Below, in pieces: positions 15,130 through 23,896 of a DNA stretch of 64,000 nucleotides; position 1 is the stretch's first letter; each line of letters begins with the position of its first letter. Position numbers and translations under genes: made by a program. Source of the DNA: Radiobacillus kanasensis. Lineage in GTDB: Bacteria; Bacillota; Bacilli; Bacillales; Amphibacillaceae. Where the stretch lies: NCBI RefSeq assembly GCF_021049245.1, contig NZ_CP088020.1, forward strand, positions 3,354,001-3,418,000, in the 5' to 3' direction. The notes under the pieces were generated by a model, which saw only the letters and a list, made by a program, of their open reading frames with translations, ran no database searches and was not told the origin of the DNA.

Positions 15130-16185
15130 TTATTTAGCTGCTAATTTCGTGACTAGCTTCGGGACTGCTGAATCAACGGTGGATACTTTCGCGCCTTGAT
15201 AATAATACGTGACGATATCCTTATAGGACTTTCCTTCTTTTGCCATCCCATTTGCACCATATTGACTCATGCCAATCCCATGGCCGTAGCCTTTTGTCGT
15301 AAAAATAAGATGGTTATTTTTTTGTTCAATGTCAAAATCACTAGATCTTAGTTCTAATTTTTGTCTAATATCTCTACCAGTGAATGTTTTCCCACCAATT
15401 ACGACCTCCGCTACGCGTTTCCCCTCTGTGTGGCTGATTTTTGCGACTGCTTTGGCATTTGGATCTAATGTGATGCCTAGCGCTTTTTCCACTTCTGCAA
15501 CAGTTAGGATTTTTTGATCCATGTATTTAGGTGAATCAAGATCCCATGGACTTTCTACACTACGTAAGTATGGAAGCTTATCTGACCAATAATCTTCCGA
15601 GTTTTCGGTGTACCCGTTGCTTGTTGAGAAAAAGGCTGGAGTAATAGGTTGCTTTTCATACGTAATGATTTCACCTTTTGTCTGAGCAACAGCCTTCGTG
15701 ATTTTTTCCATCTTCCAATTATAGTCTGATCCCCATGTTGCTCTTAGTTCCTCATCATTCTTATATACCTGATGCTGTACGGTGTCGGTTACATCTGCAC
15801 CTTCTGGGATTTTTTTATTATTATGCTCTAAAAAGTTGATGACATAGGTTCTTGCTGCCAACGCTTGTGCTTTTAATGCTTCTAACTCAAAGTCTGCGGG
15901 CATTTCTGACGCCACCACACGTACGACGTATGATTCTAGTGGGACTTCTTCAACTTTTTTGGCGTCCGTTCGATACACTTCTACAGCAAAGGCAGAATCA
16001 CTCGGGTTCAATGAGACCTGCTCGGCCGCCTTCGTTGTTGTAACGGACTGCTTTTCCCCACCTGATTGAATAAAAGGCACAACGATGAGTGTGGGGATAA
16101 TAAGAATGATGGAAACAAGGCTTGTCATTAGGATAATACTTGGTTTCTTCCAGCTGTTCTGATTAACTTGTTTGAATTTTTTCAT
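15130..16185 (-). CDS. spoIID: Stage II sporulation protein D (lytic transglycosylase)
   Basis: A 351-residue peptidoglycan lytic transglycosylase that works with SpoIIP and SpoIIM during engulfment. It has an N-terminal membrane anchor (about 17-37) and a SpoIID domain with VPLESYVVRVVASEMPADFELEALKAQ in outline, in which the Glu of ASEMP is the catalytic position in B. subtilis. Further SpoIID signatures are AARTYV, FFSTSNGYTENSEDYW, and GYGHGIGMSQYGANGMA near the end. Length is normal. In related genomes it follows murAA directly; here about 24 kb of other genes lie between them. Confidence 0.95.
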   Translation of the reverse strand: MKKFKQVNQNSWKKPSIILMTSLVSIILIIPTLIVVPFIQSGGEKQSVTTTKAAEQVSLNPSDSAFAVEVYRTDAKKVEEVPLESYVVRVVASEMPADFELEALKAQALAARTYVINFLEHNNKKIPEGADVTDTVQHQVYKNDEELRATWGSDYNWKMEKITKAVAQTKGEIITYEKQPITPAFFSTSNGYTENSEDYWSDKLPYLRSVESPWDLDSPKYMDQKILTVAEVEKALGITLDPNAKAVAKISHTEGKRVAEVVIGGKTFTGRDIRQKLELRSSDFDIEQKNNHLIFTTKGYGHGIGMSQYGANGMAKEGKSYKDIVTYYYQGAKVSTVDSAVPKLVTKLAAK

Positions 16186-16210
16186 GGTGGCCTCCTTTCT
16201 AGTTTCTCTA

Positions 16211-16457
16211 CTAATGTGTGTTCAAAAAGGAGGATAAAAAGCGCAAAGAAATTCAAGGCGGCGCAGCTTCGAGTACCGGAGTGTATGTTTTCAGATACAT
16301 GAGGAAGGCCTCTTCAGCGAAGTATCTTCCTTGCTGCCTTGCACCGAGGAATTTCACTTCCTCGAAAGTGCTAGAAGACGCAGGTGCACTGGTTTTTGAG
16401 AAGTAAGCCAACGCAGAAGTTCAAAGCGATTTTTACCGGACTTTTTGAACATCCTCT
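16211..16457. repeat. MITE-like palindromic element, copy B
   Basis: About 245 bp with ends TGTTCAAAAAGGAGGATAAA and TTTTTACCGGACTTTTTGAACA, then TCCTC, matching copy A at 12767. The interior (CGAGTACCGGAGTGTATG..., GAGGAATTTCACTTCCTCG) forms further small stems. There is no coding content. It sits just upstream of spoIID, so it may affect spoIID transcription. Confidence 0.72.
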
Positions 16458-16551
16458 ACTAATAAATCTATACAGTAGGGGAAAACAATAGAACTAGAAA
16501 TTATGGCTATTTGGTAAACTTTTTAATAGAGCTCGTCCATCAAGGCTTTGG

Positions 16552-17556
16552 CTACTTATTCCCACAGGATGAACGGATTACTAAATCTGAATCTACCATC
16601 ACAGAGCTGGAGCCTGTACTTCCATTGATAAAATCTTCTAACATATGTGCGGCGAGTTTTCCGATCTTCTGTGTGTTTTGATGTATCGTTGTTAAAGCAG
16701 GGGTTACGTAACGACTCAGGTCAATATCATCACAGCCTATGACAGCAATGTCCTCTGGAACCGATAACCCGTGTTCTTTAATAGCTTGTATCGCTCCAAT
16801 TGCCATAAGGTCACCCGCCGCAAACAAGGCGCTAGGTAGTGGCCCCTGTTTCTGTAACAAACGCTTCATCGCTTCGTATCCACTGGATTCTTTAAAATCT
16901 CCATACTCCACCCATTGTTCCTGGACATCCAGTCCAAACTCCGCCATCGCTTGATAAAAGCCCCGCTTTCTTAATAAACCCACGGTCATCGATGAAAGTC
17001 CACCTATAAACGCAATTTCTCGGTGACCAAGTAAATAAAAATGCTCGACTACTTTTTTACCAATATTTTTGTTATCGGACATTAAGTAGCCCGAGGAGTC
17101 ACCTGTCAATTCAATATCCACACCAATGCATGGGATGTTGCTTTGGTCTAATTCTTTTACATAATGCTGGATTTCGTCTCCACCAATGATGATGCAGCCA
17201 GCAACATCCACTTCTAGACACCGAGCTAAATAATCATAAGTGGCTTCTTCTGTTTCCTCTTTACTGGAGAAGAATAGTAGGTTATAGCCATCCTCCCCAA
17301 TTTCTTTAGCGAAAGAATCGATGACGTCAATAAAAAATGGATGCTTGATATCCGCTCCTACCGCATAGATTACCCCGATGGTTTTCGCCTTTTTATTGTA
17401 GGTGTTTTGTTTAGGAGCATAGCCCGTCTCTTTGATGGCTTGCATAATTTTTTCTTTCGTTTCTTCCCCAACATCCGGATAGTTATGAATCACTTTTGAT
17501 ACGGTTGCAGGAGATACGCCAGTCAGCTCTGCCAACTGTTGAATGGTTACTTTCAT
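16552..17556 (-). CDS. LacI/GalR-family transcriptional regulator
   Basis: A 334-residue repressor. The N-terminal LacI helix-turn-helix is MKVTIQQLAELTGVSPATVSKVIHN; it is followed by a hinge and a periplasmic-binding-protein-like sugar domain (GVIYAVGADIKHPFF to ALTTIHQNTQKIG). The start is placed at 17556, where the HTH begins. The frame runs to 17583, but neither start has a good ribosome site. It is transcribed divergently from the cellulase gene, and two matching palindromes lie in the shared 310-bp region. This strongly suggests it controls the cellulase and itself (inference). The effector sugar cannot be told. Confidence 0.88.
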   Translation of the reverse strand: MKVTIQQLAELTGVSPATVSKVIHNYPDVGEETKEKIMQAIKETGYAPKQNTYNKKAKTIGVIYAVGADIKHPFFIDVIDSFAKEIGEDGYNLLFFSSKEETEEATYDYLARCLEVDVAGCIIIGGDEIQHYVKELDQSNIPCIGVDIELTGDSSGYLMSDNKNIGKKVVEHFYLLGHREIAFIGGLSSMTVGLLRKRGFYQAMAEFGLDVQEQWVEYGDFKESSGYEAMKRLLQKQGPLPSALFAAGDLMAIGAIQAIKEHGLSVPEDIAVIGCDDIDLSRYVTPALTTIHQNTQKIGKLAAHMLEDFINGSTGSSSVMVDSDLVIRSSCGNK

Positions 17557-17636
17557 GTCAACCAGCTCACTTTTCGACTTCATTTGTTTAAGTATAGCTT
17601 AGAAAATCTTGGATTGTCATTACTTAGTATTATTTT

Positions 17637-17650
17637 ACGAAAGTTTTCGT
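17637..17650. promoter_or_regulatory. Candidate LacI-family operator O1
   Basis: ACGAAAGTTTTCGT, a palindrome with 6-bp arms ACGAAA/TTTCGT-type, 80 bp upstream of the lacI-type gene. A second copy with the same arms (ACGAAAAATTTCGT) lies at 17804-17817; the centres are 167 bp apart. Confidence 0.6.
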
Positions 17651-17725
17651 TAAGAAGTGAATTTTATTCAAACCTAAAAAATATAGACATAAAGTCCTAT
17701 ATTATACTGTATGAAACGATTTTAA

Positions 17726-17755
17726 TTGACCTGGATCTGAACGTGTTGATATGAT
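17726..17755 (+). promoter_or_regulatory. Sigma-A promoter of the cellulase gene
   Basis: TTGACC (17726-17731), 18-bp spacer, TATGAT (17750-17755). The start point would fall near 17762, inside the cre-like site. Confidence 0.75.
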
Positions 17756-17760
17756 ATTTT

Positions 17761-17799
17761 TGTAAACGTTTTCGTCATTAGTTTTATGAAAGCGTTTCA
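17761..17799 (+). promoter_or_regulatory. Two cre/LacI-type half-palindromic sites at the cellulase start point
   Basis: TGTAAACGTTTTCG (17761-17774, 13 of 14 to the cre consensus TGWAANCGNTNWCA) and TGAAAGCGTTTCA (17787-17799, a near-perfect palindrome). The first overlaps the predicted transcription start, a repressing position. Confidence 0.6.
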
Positions 17800-17803
17800 C
17801 TTT

Positions 17804-17817
17804 ACGAAAAATTTCGT
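17804..17817. promoter_or_regulatory. Candidate LacI-family operator O2
   Basis: ACGAAAAATTTCGT, arms identical to O1, lying in the cellulase leader just before its ribosome site. Confidence 0.6.
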
Positions 17818-17866
17818 TAAACAACATGATAAACAAAATCATCGAAAATACGGGAGGGGTATTGAA

Positions 17867-20650
17867 TTGAAAAAAAGGAAGGTAAGAAGGTATTTAGCTA
17901 TGATAATGATTGTTGGATTAATCACTACTTTGTTTCCAAGTTCTATTTTTGCAGCTGAGTCTGATTACGATAACTTAATAGTAGATACAGCGAAGAAACC
18001 ATCAGAAGCTGGGGCACTCCAAATAATTGAAAATAACGGGATGAAAACACTTGGGGATCAAAATGGGAATCCCATACAGCTACGTGGTATGAGTACACAT
18101 GGCTTACAGTGGTTTCCAGAGATTTTAAATGAAAATGCTTTTTCTTCGCTAGCGAATGATTGGGATGCAAATGTAGTCCGTTTAGCGATGTATGTTGGAG
18201 AGGATGGCTATGCCTCCAACCCTGAGGTGATCAAGCAACGTGTGATCGATGGCATAGAGCTTGCTATTGCCAATGATATGTATGTCATTGTGGACTGGCA
18301 TGTGCACGCACCGGGTGACCCAACGGCCGATGTCTATAGTGGAGCGATGGATTTTTTCAAAGAAATCTCTTCTCTCTATCCGAATAACCCACACATTATC
18401 TATGAAGTAGCAAACGAACCAAATCCGAATGAACCAGGTGTAACCAATGATGCGGCTGGTTGGCAAGTGATCAAATCTTACGCGGAGCCAATCATACAAA
18501 TGCTACGTGACACTGGGAATGAGAACTTAGTCATTGTCGGCAGTCCGAACTGGAGCCAACGTCCGGATTTAGCAGCCGATAATCCTATTGATGATGACAA
18601 TACCATTTATACGGTTCATTTTTATTCTGGTACCCATGCTCCTTCCGATAATAGTTTAGATCGAGAAAATGTCATGAGCAACGCTCGCTATGCGATTGAA
18701 AATGGTGTAGCAGTGTTTGCATCGGAATGGGGAACGAGTGAAGCAAGCGGCAATAATGGTCCTTTTTTACAGGAAGCAGATGCTTGGATTGATTTCTTGA
18801 ATGGCAACAACATTAGCTGGGTGAACTGGTCTCTCACAAATAAAAATGAAACTTCAGCAGCGTTTTTACCTTATATACTAGGTAAACATGATGCCACCTC
18901 TCTGGACCCAGGTGAAGACCAGGCATGGTCTGTGGATGAACTTAGCGTCTCCGGAGAATATGTTCGCGCTCGCATTAAAGGAATTCCGTACGAGCCCATT
19001 GATCGAACCGAACGAGAGGATTTTACGGAAACAATTTGGAACTTTGATGATGGTACGTTGCAAGGATTTGGAGTTAATGCAGATAGTCCGATTCAAGATG
19101 TTGATGTAAGTAATGTAGATGGAAAGCTTCATATTGATCCCAAAGGAGCAAGTAACGATCTTTCAGACGATAACTATTGGGCAAATATGAGATTATCAGC
19201 GGATGACTCCACTGCAAGACCAGACTTATTTGGTGCAGAGGAGTTAACGATGGATGTGTACGCGGATCAACCAACGACGGTGTCGATTGCTGCCATTCCA
19301 CAAAGTGCAAATCATGGCTGGGCAAATCCTCTAAACGCTGTCCAAGTTGTTCCGGAAGATTTTAAAGTACAAGAAGACGGTACTTATAAAGCAACCTTAA
19401 CGATTACAAAAACCGATGCACCTAATTTAGAAGCAATCGCTTCGGATGCCAATGATAGTGTCTTAACAAACATTGTTTTATTTGTTGGAATAGAGAACGG
19501 AGCTCCTGTTTCTCTTGATAACATATCTGTTTCAGGAAACCGAGCAGTAGTGGAAGAACCAGTCGTTCATGATGAGCTTGGTACGCCTATCCTCCCTTCT
19601 ACATTTGAAGATGAGACCCGACAAGGTTGGGCTTGGGATGGTGGATCTGGTGTGAAAACAGCTTTAACAATTGAAACTGCAAATGGTTCTCATGCATTGA
19701 GCTGGACTGCTGCATATCCAGAAGTAAAGCCTGATGATGCTTGGGCTTCTGCTCCGCGTCTCATGCTCGGCGGGATAAATGCAACTAGAGGAGAGAATGA
19801 CTATTTAACTTTTGATTTTTACTTGAAACCGGACCGAGCGACACAAGGTGCTCTTTCTCTTAATCTAGCTTTTGCTCCACCTAGTCTTGGATACTGGGCA
19901 CAGGCAGTGGAAACGTTTGATATTGACTTGGAAGCTCTAAATCAAGCAAATATTACGGACGATGGCTTATATCACTATGAAGTAGCCTTTGATTTAAACC
20001 AAGTGCGGGATGGAAAGGTTATCGATCCAGATACACTGTTGCGTGATATCACGTTAGTAGTTGCGGATGTAGATAGTGATTTTGCTGGAACGATGTATGT
20101 GGATAACGTACGATTTGAAAAGGATCAAGCCTCTCCTGAGATTTCGGTAAGCGGTGTGGAGGATGGACAACGATTCTTAGTTGGTCAAGACGTCTCGGTT
20201 ACACCTACGGTTTCTGATTCATTCGATAAGAATCCTACGGTTACGTATGATGAAAAGTTGGATACAACTACTCCAGGTACACACACTTATACCGTTACGG
20301 CGACGGATCGTTCCGGTAACAATAGTCAGCTAGATATCGAGTATGAAGTGTACGCGTACAGCGGTGTACTGCCTCCCGTTAAAGCAGACAAGAATGTATT
20401 CAAAAAGAACCGGACTGTTCCAGTGAAATTCACTTTAGGTGATGGTGTACTTGAGGGCGCCTCCGCCTCCTTACACATTTCAGATGGAGATGGGGTAGAG
20501 GTTCATGTTGGTGAGTTCGATTCTAAGGAAGATAAATACATGTACCATCTACGTACAAAAGTTTTATCGAAAGGTACCTACACTGGAAATATTGTTATGG
20601 AACTAGATGGAAACACCATTGTTAAATCATTTTCTTTCACACTTAGGTAG
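17867..20650 (+). CDS. Secreted GH5 endoglucanase with two CBM17/28 modules, Ig-like and PxKF domains
   Basis: A 927-residue alkaline-cellulase-type endo-beta-1,4-glucanase. It has a signal peptide (1-29), a GH5 barrel (about 50-375; acid/base Glu184 in YEVANEP, nucleophile Glu287 in ASEWGTS) and two carbohydrate-binding modules of the CBM17/28 kind (about 388-550 and 575-755). An Ig-like domain (757-829, [15 protein letters not shown]) and a PxKF domain (about 832-927, [21 protein letters not shown] in outline) complete it. It resembles the Bacillus alkaline cellulases (Egl of KSM strains) closely through residue ~755. The start is the TTG at 17867, with GGGAGGGG upstream; the frame is open to 17786 but that part holds the operators. 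It is the only large plus-strand gene in the window. Confidence 0.95.
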   Translation: MKKRKVRRYLAMIMIVGLITTLFPSSIFAAESDYDNLIVDTAKKPSEAGALQIIENNGMKTLGDQNGNPIQLRGMSTHGLQWFPEILNENAFSSLANDWDANVVRLAMYVGEDGYASNPEVIKQRVIDGIELAIANDMYVIVDWHVHAPGDPTADVYSGAMDFFKEISSLYPNNPHIIYEVANEPNPNEPGVTNDAAGWQVIKSYAEPIIQMLRDTGNENLVIVGSPNWSQRPDLAADNPIDDDNTIYTVHFYSGTHAPSDNSLDRENVMSNARYAIENGVAVFASEWGTSEASGNNGPFLQEADAWIDFLNGNNISWVNWSLTNKNETSAAFLPYILGKHDATSLDPGEDQAWSVDELSVSGEYVRARIKGIPYEPIDRTEREDFTETIWNFDDGTLQGFGVNADSPIQDVDVSNVDGKLHIDPKGASNDLSDDNYWANMRLSADDSTARPDLFGAEELTMDVYADQPTTVSIAAIPQSANHGWANPLNAVQVVPEDFKVQEDGTYKATLTITKTDAPNLEAIASDANDSVLTNIVLFVGIENGAPVSLDNISVSGNRAVVEEPVVHDELGTPILPSTFEDETRQGWAWDGGSGVKTALTIETANGSHALSWTAAYPEVKPDDAWASAPRLMLGGINATRGENDYLTFDFYLKPDRATQGALSLNLAFAPPSLGYWAQAVETFDIDLEALNQANITDDGLYHYEVAFDLNQVRDGKVIDPDTLLRDITLVVADVDSDFAGTMYVDNVRFEKDQASPEISVSGVEDGQRFLVGQDVSVTPTVSDSFDKNPTVTYDEKLDTTTPGTHTYTVTATDRSGNNSQLDIEYEVYAYSGVLPPVKADKNVFKKNRTVPVKFTLGDGVLEGASASLHISDGDGVEVHVGEFDSKEDKYMYHLRTKVLSKGTYTGNIVMELDGNTIVKSFSFTLR

Positions 20651-20657
20651 TAAGATT

Positions 20658-20689
20658 AAGAGGTTATCCCCGAGTTGGGATAACCTCTT
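20658..20689. terminator. Bidirectional terminator between cellulase and ykfD
   Basis: AAGAGGTTATCCC pairs with GGGATAACCTCTT, with T-rich sequence following on the plus side and A/T on the other. It serves the converging cellulase and ykfD transcripts. Confidence 0.85.
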
Positions 20690-20690
20690 A

Positions 20691-21659
20691 TTATGCTTCT
20701 TCATAAAGATGACAAGCTACATAGTGTCTAGGCTCCACTTCTTGCCAGCGGGGTACTTTCTGTTGACAGATCTCTGTTGCATGTGGACATCTCGTGTGAA
20801 AAACACAACCGGATGGTGGGTTGATCGGGCTTGGGAGCTCCCCTTCTAACACAATTCTTTCCCGCTTTTCTTCAATATCTGGGTCTGGAATCGGTATGCT
20901 GGAAAGGAGTGCTTGGGTGTAGGGATGTAACGGCTCTTTGTACAATTGATCGGAGGATGTTAATTCCACCATGTTCCCTAAGTACATGACACCAATGCGA
21001 TCAGATATGTGCTTGACCATGGATAAGTCATGGGCGATAAATAGATAAGTCAGTTCTTTTTCTTGCTGTAGTTTCCTCAGTAGATTGACAACTTGAGCTT
21101 GGACAGAAACATCTAAAGCCGAAATAGGTTCGTCTGCCACAATAAAAGAAGGGTTTAGGGCAAGCGCTCGTGCAATTCCAATTCTTTGACGTTGTCCTCC
21201 ACTAAATTCATGTGGATAGCGGTTGGCGTGATCTCTAGATAGTCCCACCTCCTCCAGCAGCTCCATGACTTTTTCCGTTTGTTCTTTTTTATCCGGATAC
21301 AGATTGTGAACCTCCATTGGTTCTGCAATAATCTCCCGAACGGTAGAGCGTGGGTTTAAGGATGCATAAGGATCTTGGAAAATCATTTGCAGTTTTTTGT
21401 GGAAATCAAATTTCTCCTTCGGGTCGAGTTGATGAATGTCTTTTTCTTCAAAATGAACCTCTCCTCCCGATTTATCATATAAACCTAGAATGGTTCTTCC
21501 GATGGTAGATTTCCCACAGCCCGATTCCCCAACAAGTCCAAAGGTTTCTCCTTTATAAACGTCAAAGCTTACCCCATCCACCGCTTTCACGGTTTGCCCT
21601 TTACCGACAGTGAAATGTTTTTTTACATCACGTACAGATAATGCGACTTCTCTACTCAT
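20691..21659 (-). CDS. ykfD: Oligopeptide ABC transporter ATPase (YkfD/DppF type)
   Basis: An ATP-binding subunit of a peptide importer, 322 residues: Walker [16 protein letters not shown], signature FSGGQRQRIGIARAL, Walker B FIVADEP and the C-terminal oligopeptide-ABC extension (INPPSGCVFHTRCPHAT). It is the last gene of the dpp-ykf cluster and would pair with DppD. The start is the ATG at 21659, with GAGGG upstream; it overlaps the end of ykfC by 8 bp. Confidence 0.85.
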   Translation of the reverse strand: MSREVALSVRDVKKHFTVGKGQTVKAVDGVSFDVYKGETFGLVGESGCGKSTIGRTILGLYDKSGGEVHFEEKDIHQLDPKEKFDFHKKLQMIFQDPYASLNPRSTVREIIAEPMEVHNLYPDKKEQTEKVMELLEEVGLSRDHANRYPHEFSGGQRQRIGIARALALNPSFIVADEPISALDVSVQAQVVNLLRKLQQEKELTYLFIAHDLSMVKHISDRIGVMYLGNMVELTSSDQLYKEPLHPYTQALLSSIPIPDPDIEEKRERIVLEGELPSPINPPSGCVFHTRCPHATEICQQKVPRWQEVEPRHYVACHLYEEA

Positions 21660-22581
21660 TCTCATCCCTCTTTTCATGCCAATATCGTCTGATGGTTACC
21701 AATTCTTCCTCATATATCGTTCCTTGTAAGGGTAAAATTTCAATTTGTTTTCCTGCTTTCGGTGCATGGATCATGTGGTTATCTCCTAGGTAAATTCCGA
21801 CATGATGGATGCGGCCTTTTCCTTGATCATGGGCGAAGAAAAATAGGTCTCCTGGCTCAGCTTTTTCTTGAGGTATTCGGTTTCCTTTCATTGCTTGATC
21901 AGAAGCATCTCGCGGGATAATGTAGCCGTTTGTTTTGTGCATGGCATACGTGAATCCAGAGCAATCGTAGCCGAAGGAGCTCATCCCACTCCATAAGTAA
22001 TCCAAGCCAAGGAAGGTTTTTGCCGCTTCGACAATGTCTGTTCCTTTCTTTTTTTCAATCGTGTGGTTGGGTAGCAGAGTGACCTCTTCTCGATTGATTC
22101 TTCCTTTGCCGTGTGGGGTTTGGACATATGCATTCTTTTTATCTAGGGCGAGCAATGGTAGTTTTGTTGAATAGCTAAGTTCCAGTTGGGGGTCTCGCTC
22201 GAAAAAAAGGGTTGAGTGCTTTGCGGTTACCATGATACTTGATTCGCATCTCCAGTCTTGTTCTTCAACGAAACAAAGCTGTTGCCTCGGAACCCAGCCA
22301 GGATAGCCTTTGGTGTCTTTTTTAGAAGGTTGATGGAAAGCTAGAATCGAAACCCAATCCCCTCGTTGCTCTTTTACCAGTACTTCCTCCCCGTACAGAA
22401 GCTGAGATTGTGCTAGATTTTGGCTAGAGAGTGCTATTCGTTTTTCATACGTGAGGTTGGAAAGCCATTTTTTCAGATTAGTAGGATTCTGGATTGCAGG
22501 TTGATCAATATCTCGGTGGGAATCCGGCGATGTCCAAATCGTAGCGACAGGGACATTCACAATCGCTAGTTGCAGTTCCAT
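21652..22581 (-). CDS. ykfC: NlpC/P60 gamma-D-glutamyl-L-diamino acid endopeptidase (YkfC)
   Basis: A cytoplasmic cysteine peptidase, 309 residues, that cuts murein peptides between D-Glu and the diamino acid. SH3b-like domains occupy about 1-170 and an NlpC/P60 domain the C-terminus: Cys207 in GYDCSGF, His260 in RIHHVGIYLG and the third polar residue His272 in MIHAP. There is no signal peptide, which fits intracellular recycling. It lies 19 bp after ykfA and overlaps ykfD. In B. subtilis ykfB (L-Ala-D/L-Glu epimerase) lies between ykfA and ykfC; it is absent here. Confidence 0.9.
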   Translation of the reverse strand: MELQLAIVNVPVATIWTSPDSHRDIDQPAIQNPTNLKKWLSNLTYEKRIALSSQNLAQSQLLYGEEVLVKEQRGDWVSILAFHQPSKKDTKGYPGWVPRQQLCFVEEQDWRCESSIMVTAKHSTLFFERDPQLELSYSTKLPLLALDKKNAYVQTPHGKGRINREEVTLLPNHTIEKKKGTDIVEAAKTFLGLDYLWSGMSSFGYDCSGFTYAMHKTNGYIIPRDASDQAMKGNRIPQEKAEPGDLFFFAHDQGKGRIHHVGIYLGDNHMIHAPKAGKQIEILPLQGTIYEEELVTIRRYWHEKRDENE

Positions 22582-22600
22582 CTATTCACCTTCTTTTGTT

Positions 22601-23518
22601 TTATTTCACCCCTGGTGTAATGCGAAGCGACTTATGCGTCGTGGATAAGTGAGCGCTCGTACCTAGGGGAATGGCAAAGTGTGGCGAGCAGTGCCCGATA
22701 TGAAATCCTTTCATGACAGGTTTATTTAAGGATGCAAAATAATGGTCTAGTACTTGGTCTAATGTGAGCGATGATTTTCGTTTGGAAGGCGCAGCATTTT
22801 TAAAGTCCCCGATGATAACACCAGCAGCCTCGTCTAGCTTCCCAGTCATTCTAAGCTGGTTGAACATCGAATCGATTCGATATGGCTCTTCATCGACATC
22901 TTCTATAAATAAAAGTTTTCCACGAGTGTTGAGTTCTACCTTTGTGCCAATTGTGCTGATGATGAGGGTTAAGTTTCCGCCTACTATTTCCCCGGCGGCT
23001 TCGCCAGGACTAATGACTTGAAGAGGAGAGATTTCCTCTGAATAAACGAGTTCCGACGGTTGGAAAAGCTGTTGGAACATATGTTGGGATAATGGAGCAA
23101 AGTCCTCGTCTGCCATATCGGAGCTAACCATCGGTCCGTGAAAGGTCGTCAGGCCGGTTAACTGACGAATGGCTGTATGTAAAAACGTGATGTCACTGTA
23201 ACCCCAGAATACTTTCGGATTTCGGGCAATGAGGTTGTAATCAATTTGCGCTGCGATCCTTGCTGTTCCGTAGCCTCCGCAAGCGCATATGATTCCTTTA
23301 ACCGTTGGATCTGCGAACATTTCGTGTAGGTCATATAATCTCGCTTCATCCGTTCCAGCTAAATAGCCATACTGATCCGCTACATGACGTCCCAGCTTTA
23401 CGTGGAGCCCGAGCGATTGTAGGAACGGGATTCCTTGTTCGAGTTTTTCATGGTCAGGCGGACTTGCCGGGGCGATGATGCCTACTGTGTCCCCTGGTCT
23501 GAGGTGGTTTGGTCGCAT
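22601..23518 (-). CDS. ykfA: LD-carboxypeptidase (S66 family, YkfA/LdcA)
   Basis: A 305-residue serine peptidase that removes the terminal D-amino acid from murein tetrapeptides. The nucleophile Ser108 lies in FWGYSDIT after the oxyanion stretch ICACGGYGTARI; Glu of FIEDVDEEPY and His of GFHIGHCSPHF complete the S66 triad pattern. It is cytoplasmic (no signal). It is the first gene of the ykf part, separated from dppE by 378 bp that contain a terminator and a repeat array. Confidence 0.9.
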   Translation of the reverse strand: MRPNHLRPGDTVGIIAPASPPDHEKLEQGIPFLQSLGLHVKLGRHVADQYGYLAGTDEARLYDLHEMFADPTVKGIICACGGYGTARIAAQIDYNLIARNPKVFWGYSDITFLHTAIRQLTGLTTFHGPMVSSDMADEDFAPLSQHMFQQLFQPSELVYSEEISPLQVISPGEAAGEIVGGNLTLIISTIGTKVELNTRGKLLFIEDVDEEPYRIDSMFNQLRMTGKLDEAAGVIIGDFKNAAPSKRKSSLTLDQVLDHYFASLNKPVMKGFHIGHCSPHFAIPLGTSAHLSTTHKSLRITPGVK

Positions 23519-23534
23519 GTTGATTCCTCCTTTG

Positions 23535-23612
23535 ATGTTAGTTCTGGGTGTTTGGGGGTGGTTTGGCTGATTTGGGTGAGTTGAGTCTGGGCGTTGGGCG
23601 TAGGTGAGCGTC
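23535..23612 (+). other. GT-rich tract beside array 3
   Basis: A plus-strand G/T-rich stretch (GGGTGTTTGGGGGTGGTTTGG and related) immediately before the 21-bp array, like the tract at 9531-9716. Confidence 0.5.
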
Positions 23613-23617
23613 GATTT

Positions 23618-23803
23618 GAAAGTATTTTACGGTAATATGAATGTATTTTTGCTTGAAATGAAATTATTATGCTAGAGAATAAAAGTAAATCCTCTTAGAT
23701 TGAAAATATTCGTTGGATTTTTAAAAGTATTTATAGCCGGTGGCTTCGCGAGTGTTCATATTTCCGGATAAAACGTTAATACCGTGCTCATGAGCGTTAA
23801 TAA
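23618..23803 (+). repeat. Array 3 of 21-bp period repeats (about 9 units)
   Basis: Here the heads are on the plus strand: GAAAGTA 23618, GAATGTA 23639, GAAATTA 23660, AAAAGTA 23681, GAAAATA 23702, AAAAGTA 23723, then GTTCATA 23754, GTTAATA 23775 and GTTAATA 23796. All steps are 21 except one of 31. This is the same head family as arrays 1 and 2 but in the opposite orientation, within the dpp-ykf operon gap. Confidence 0.83.
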
Positions 23804-23857
23804 ACCGAGCCCAAACCGGCCCACCACCTAGCTCAACATCCTTACATAAACACCCAA

Positions 23858-23884
23858 GGCGACCTCCCCCTTTAGATCGCCTCG
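23858..23884 (-). terminator. Possible terminator after dppE
   Basis: On the minus strand AGGCGATCT and AGGTCGCCT form a stem, but the T-run is poor, so read-through into ykfACD is possible. Confidence 0.5.
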
Positions 23885-23896
23885 AGTTTCTTTCTT

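Noticed and set aside
17786..17866. Cellulase starting at the ATG at 17786
   Set aside because: It would put the operators in the coding region and give a signal peptide with a 27-residue charged leader; the TTG at 17867 has GGGAGGGG.
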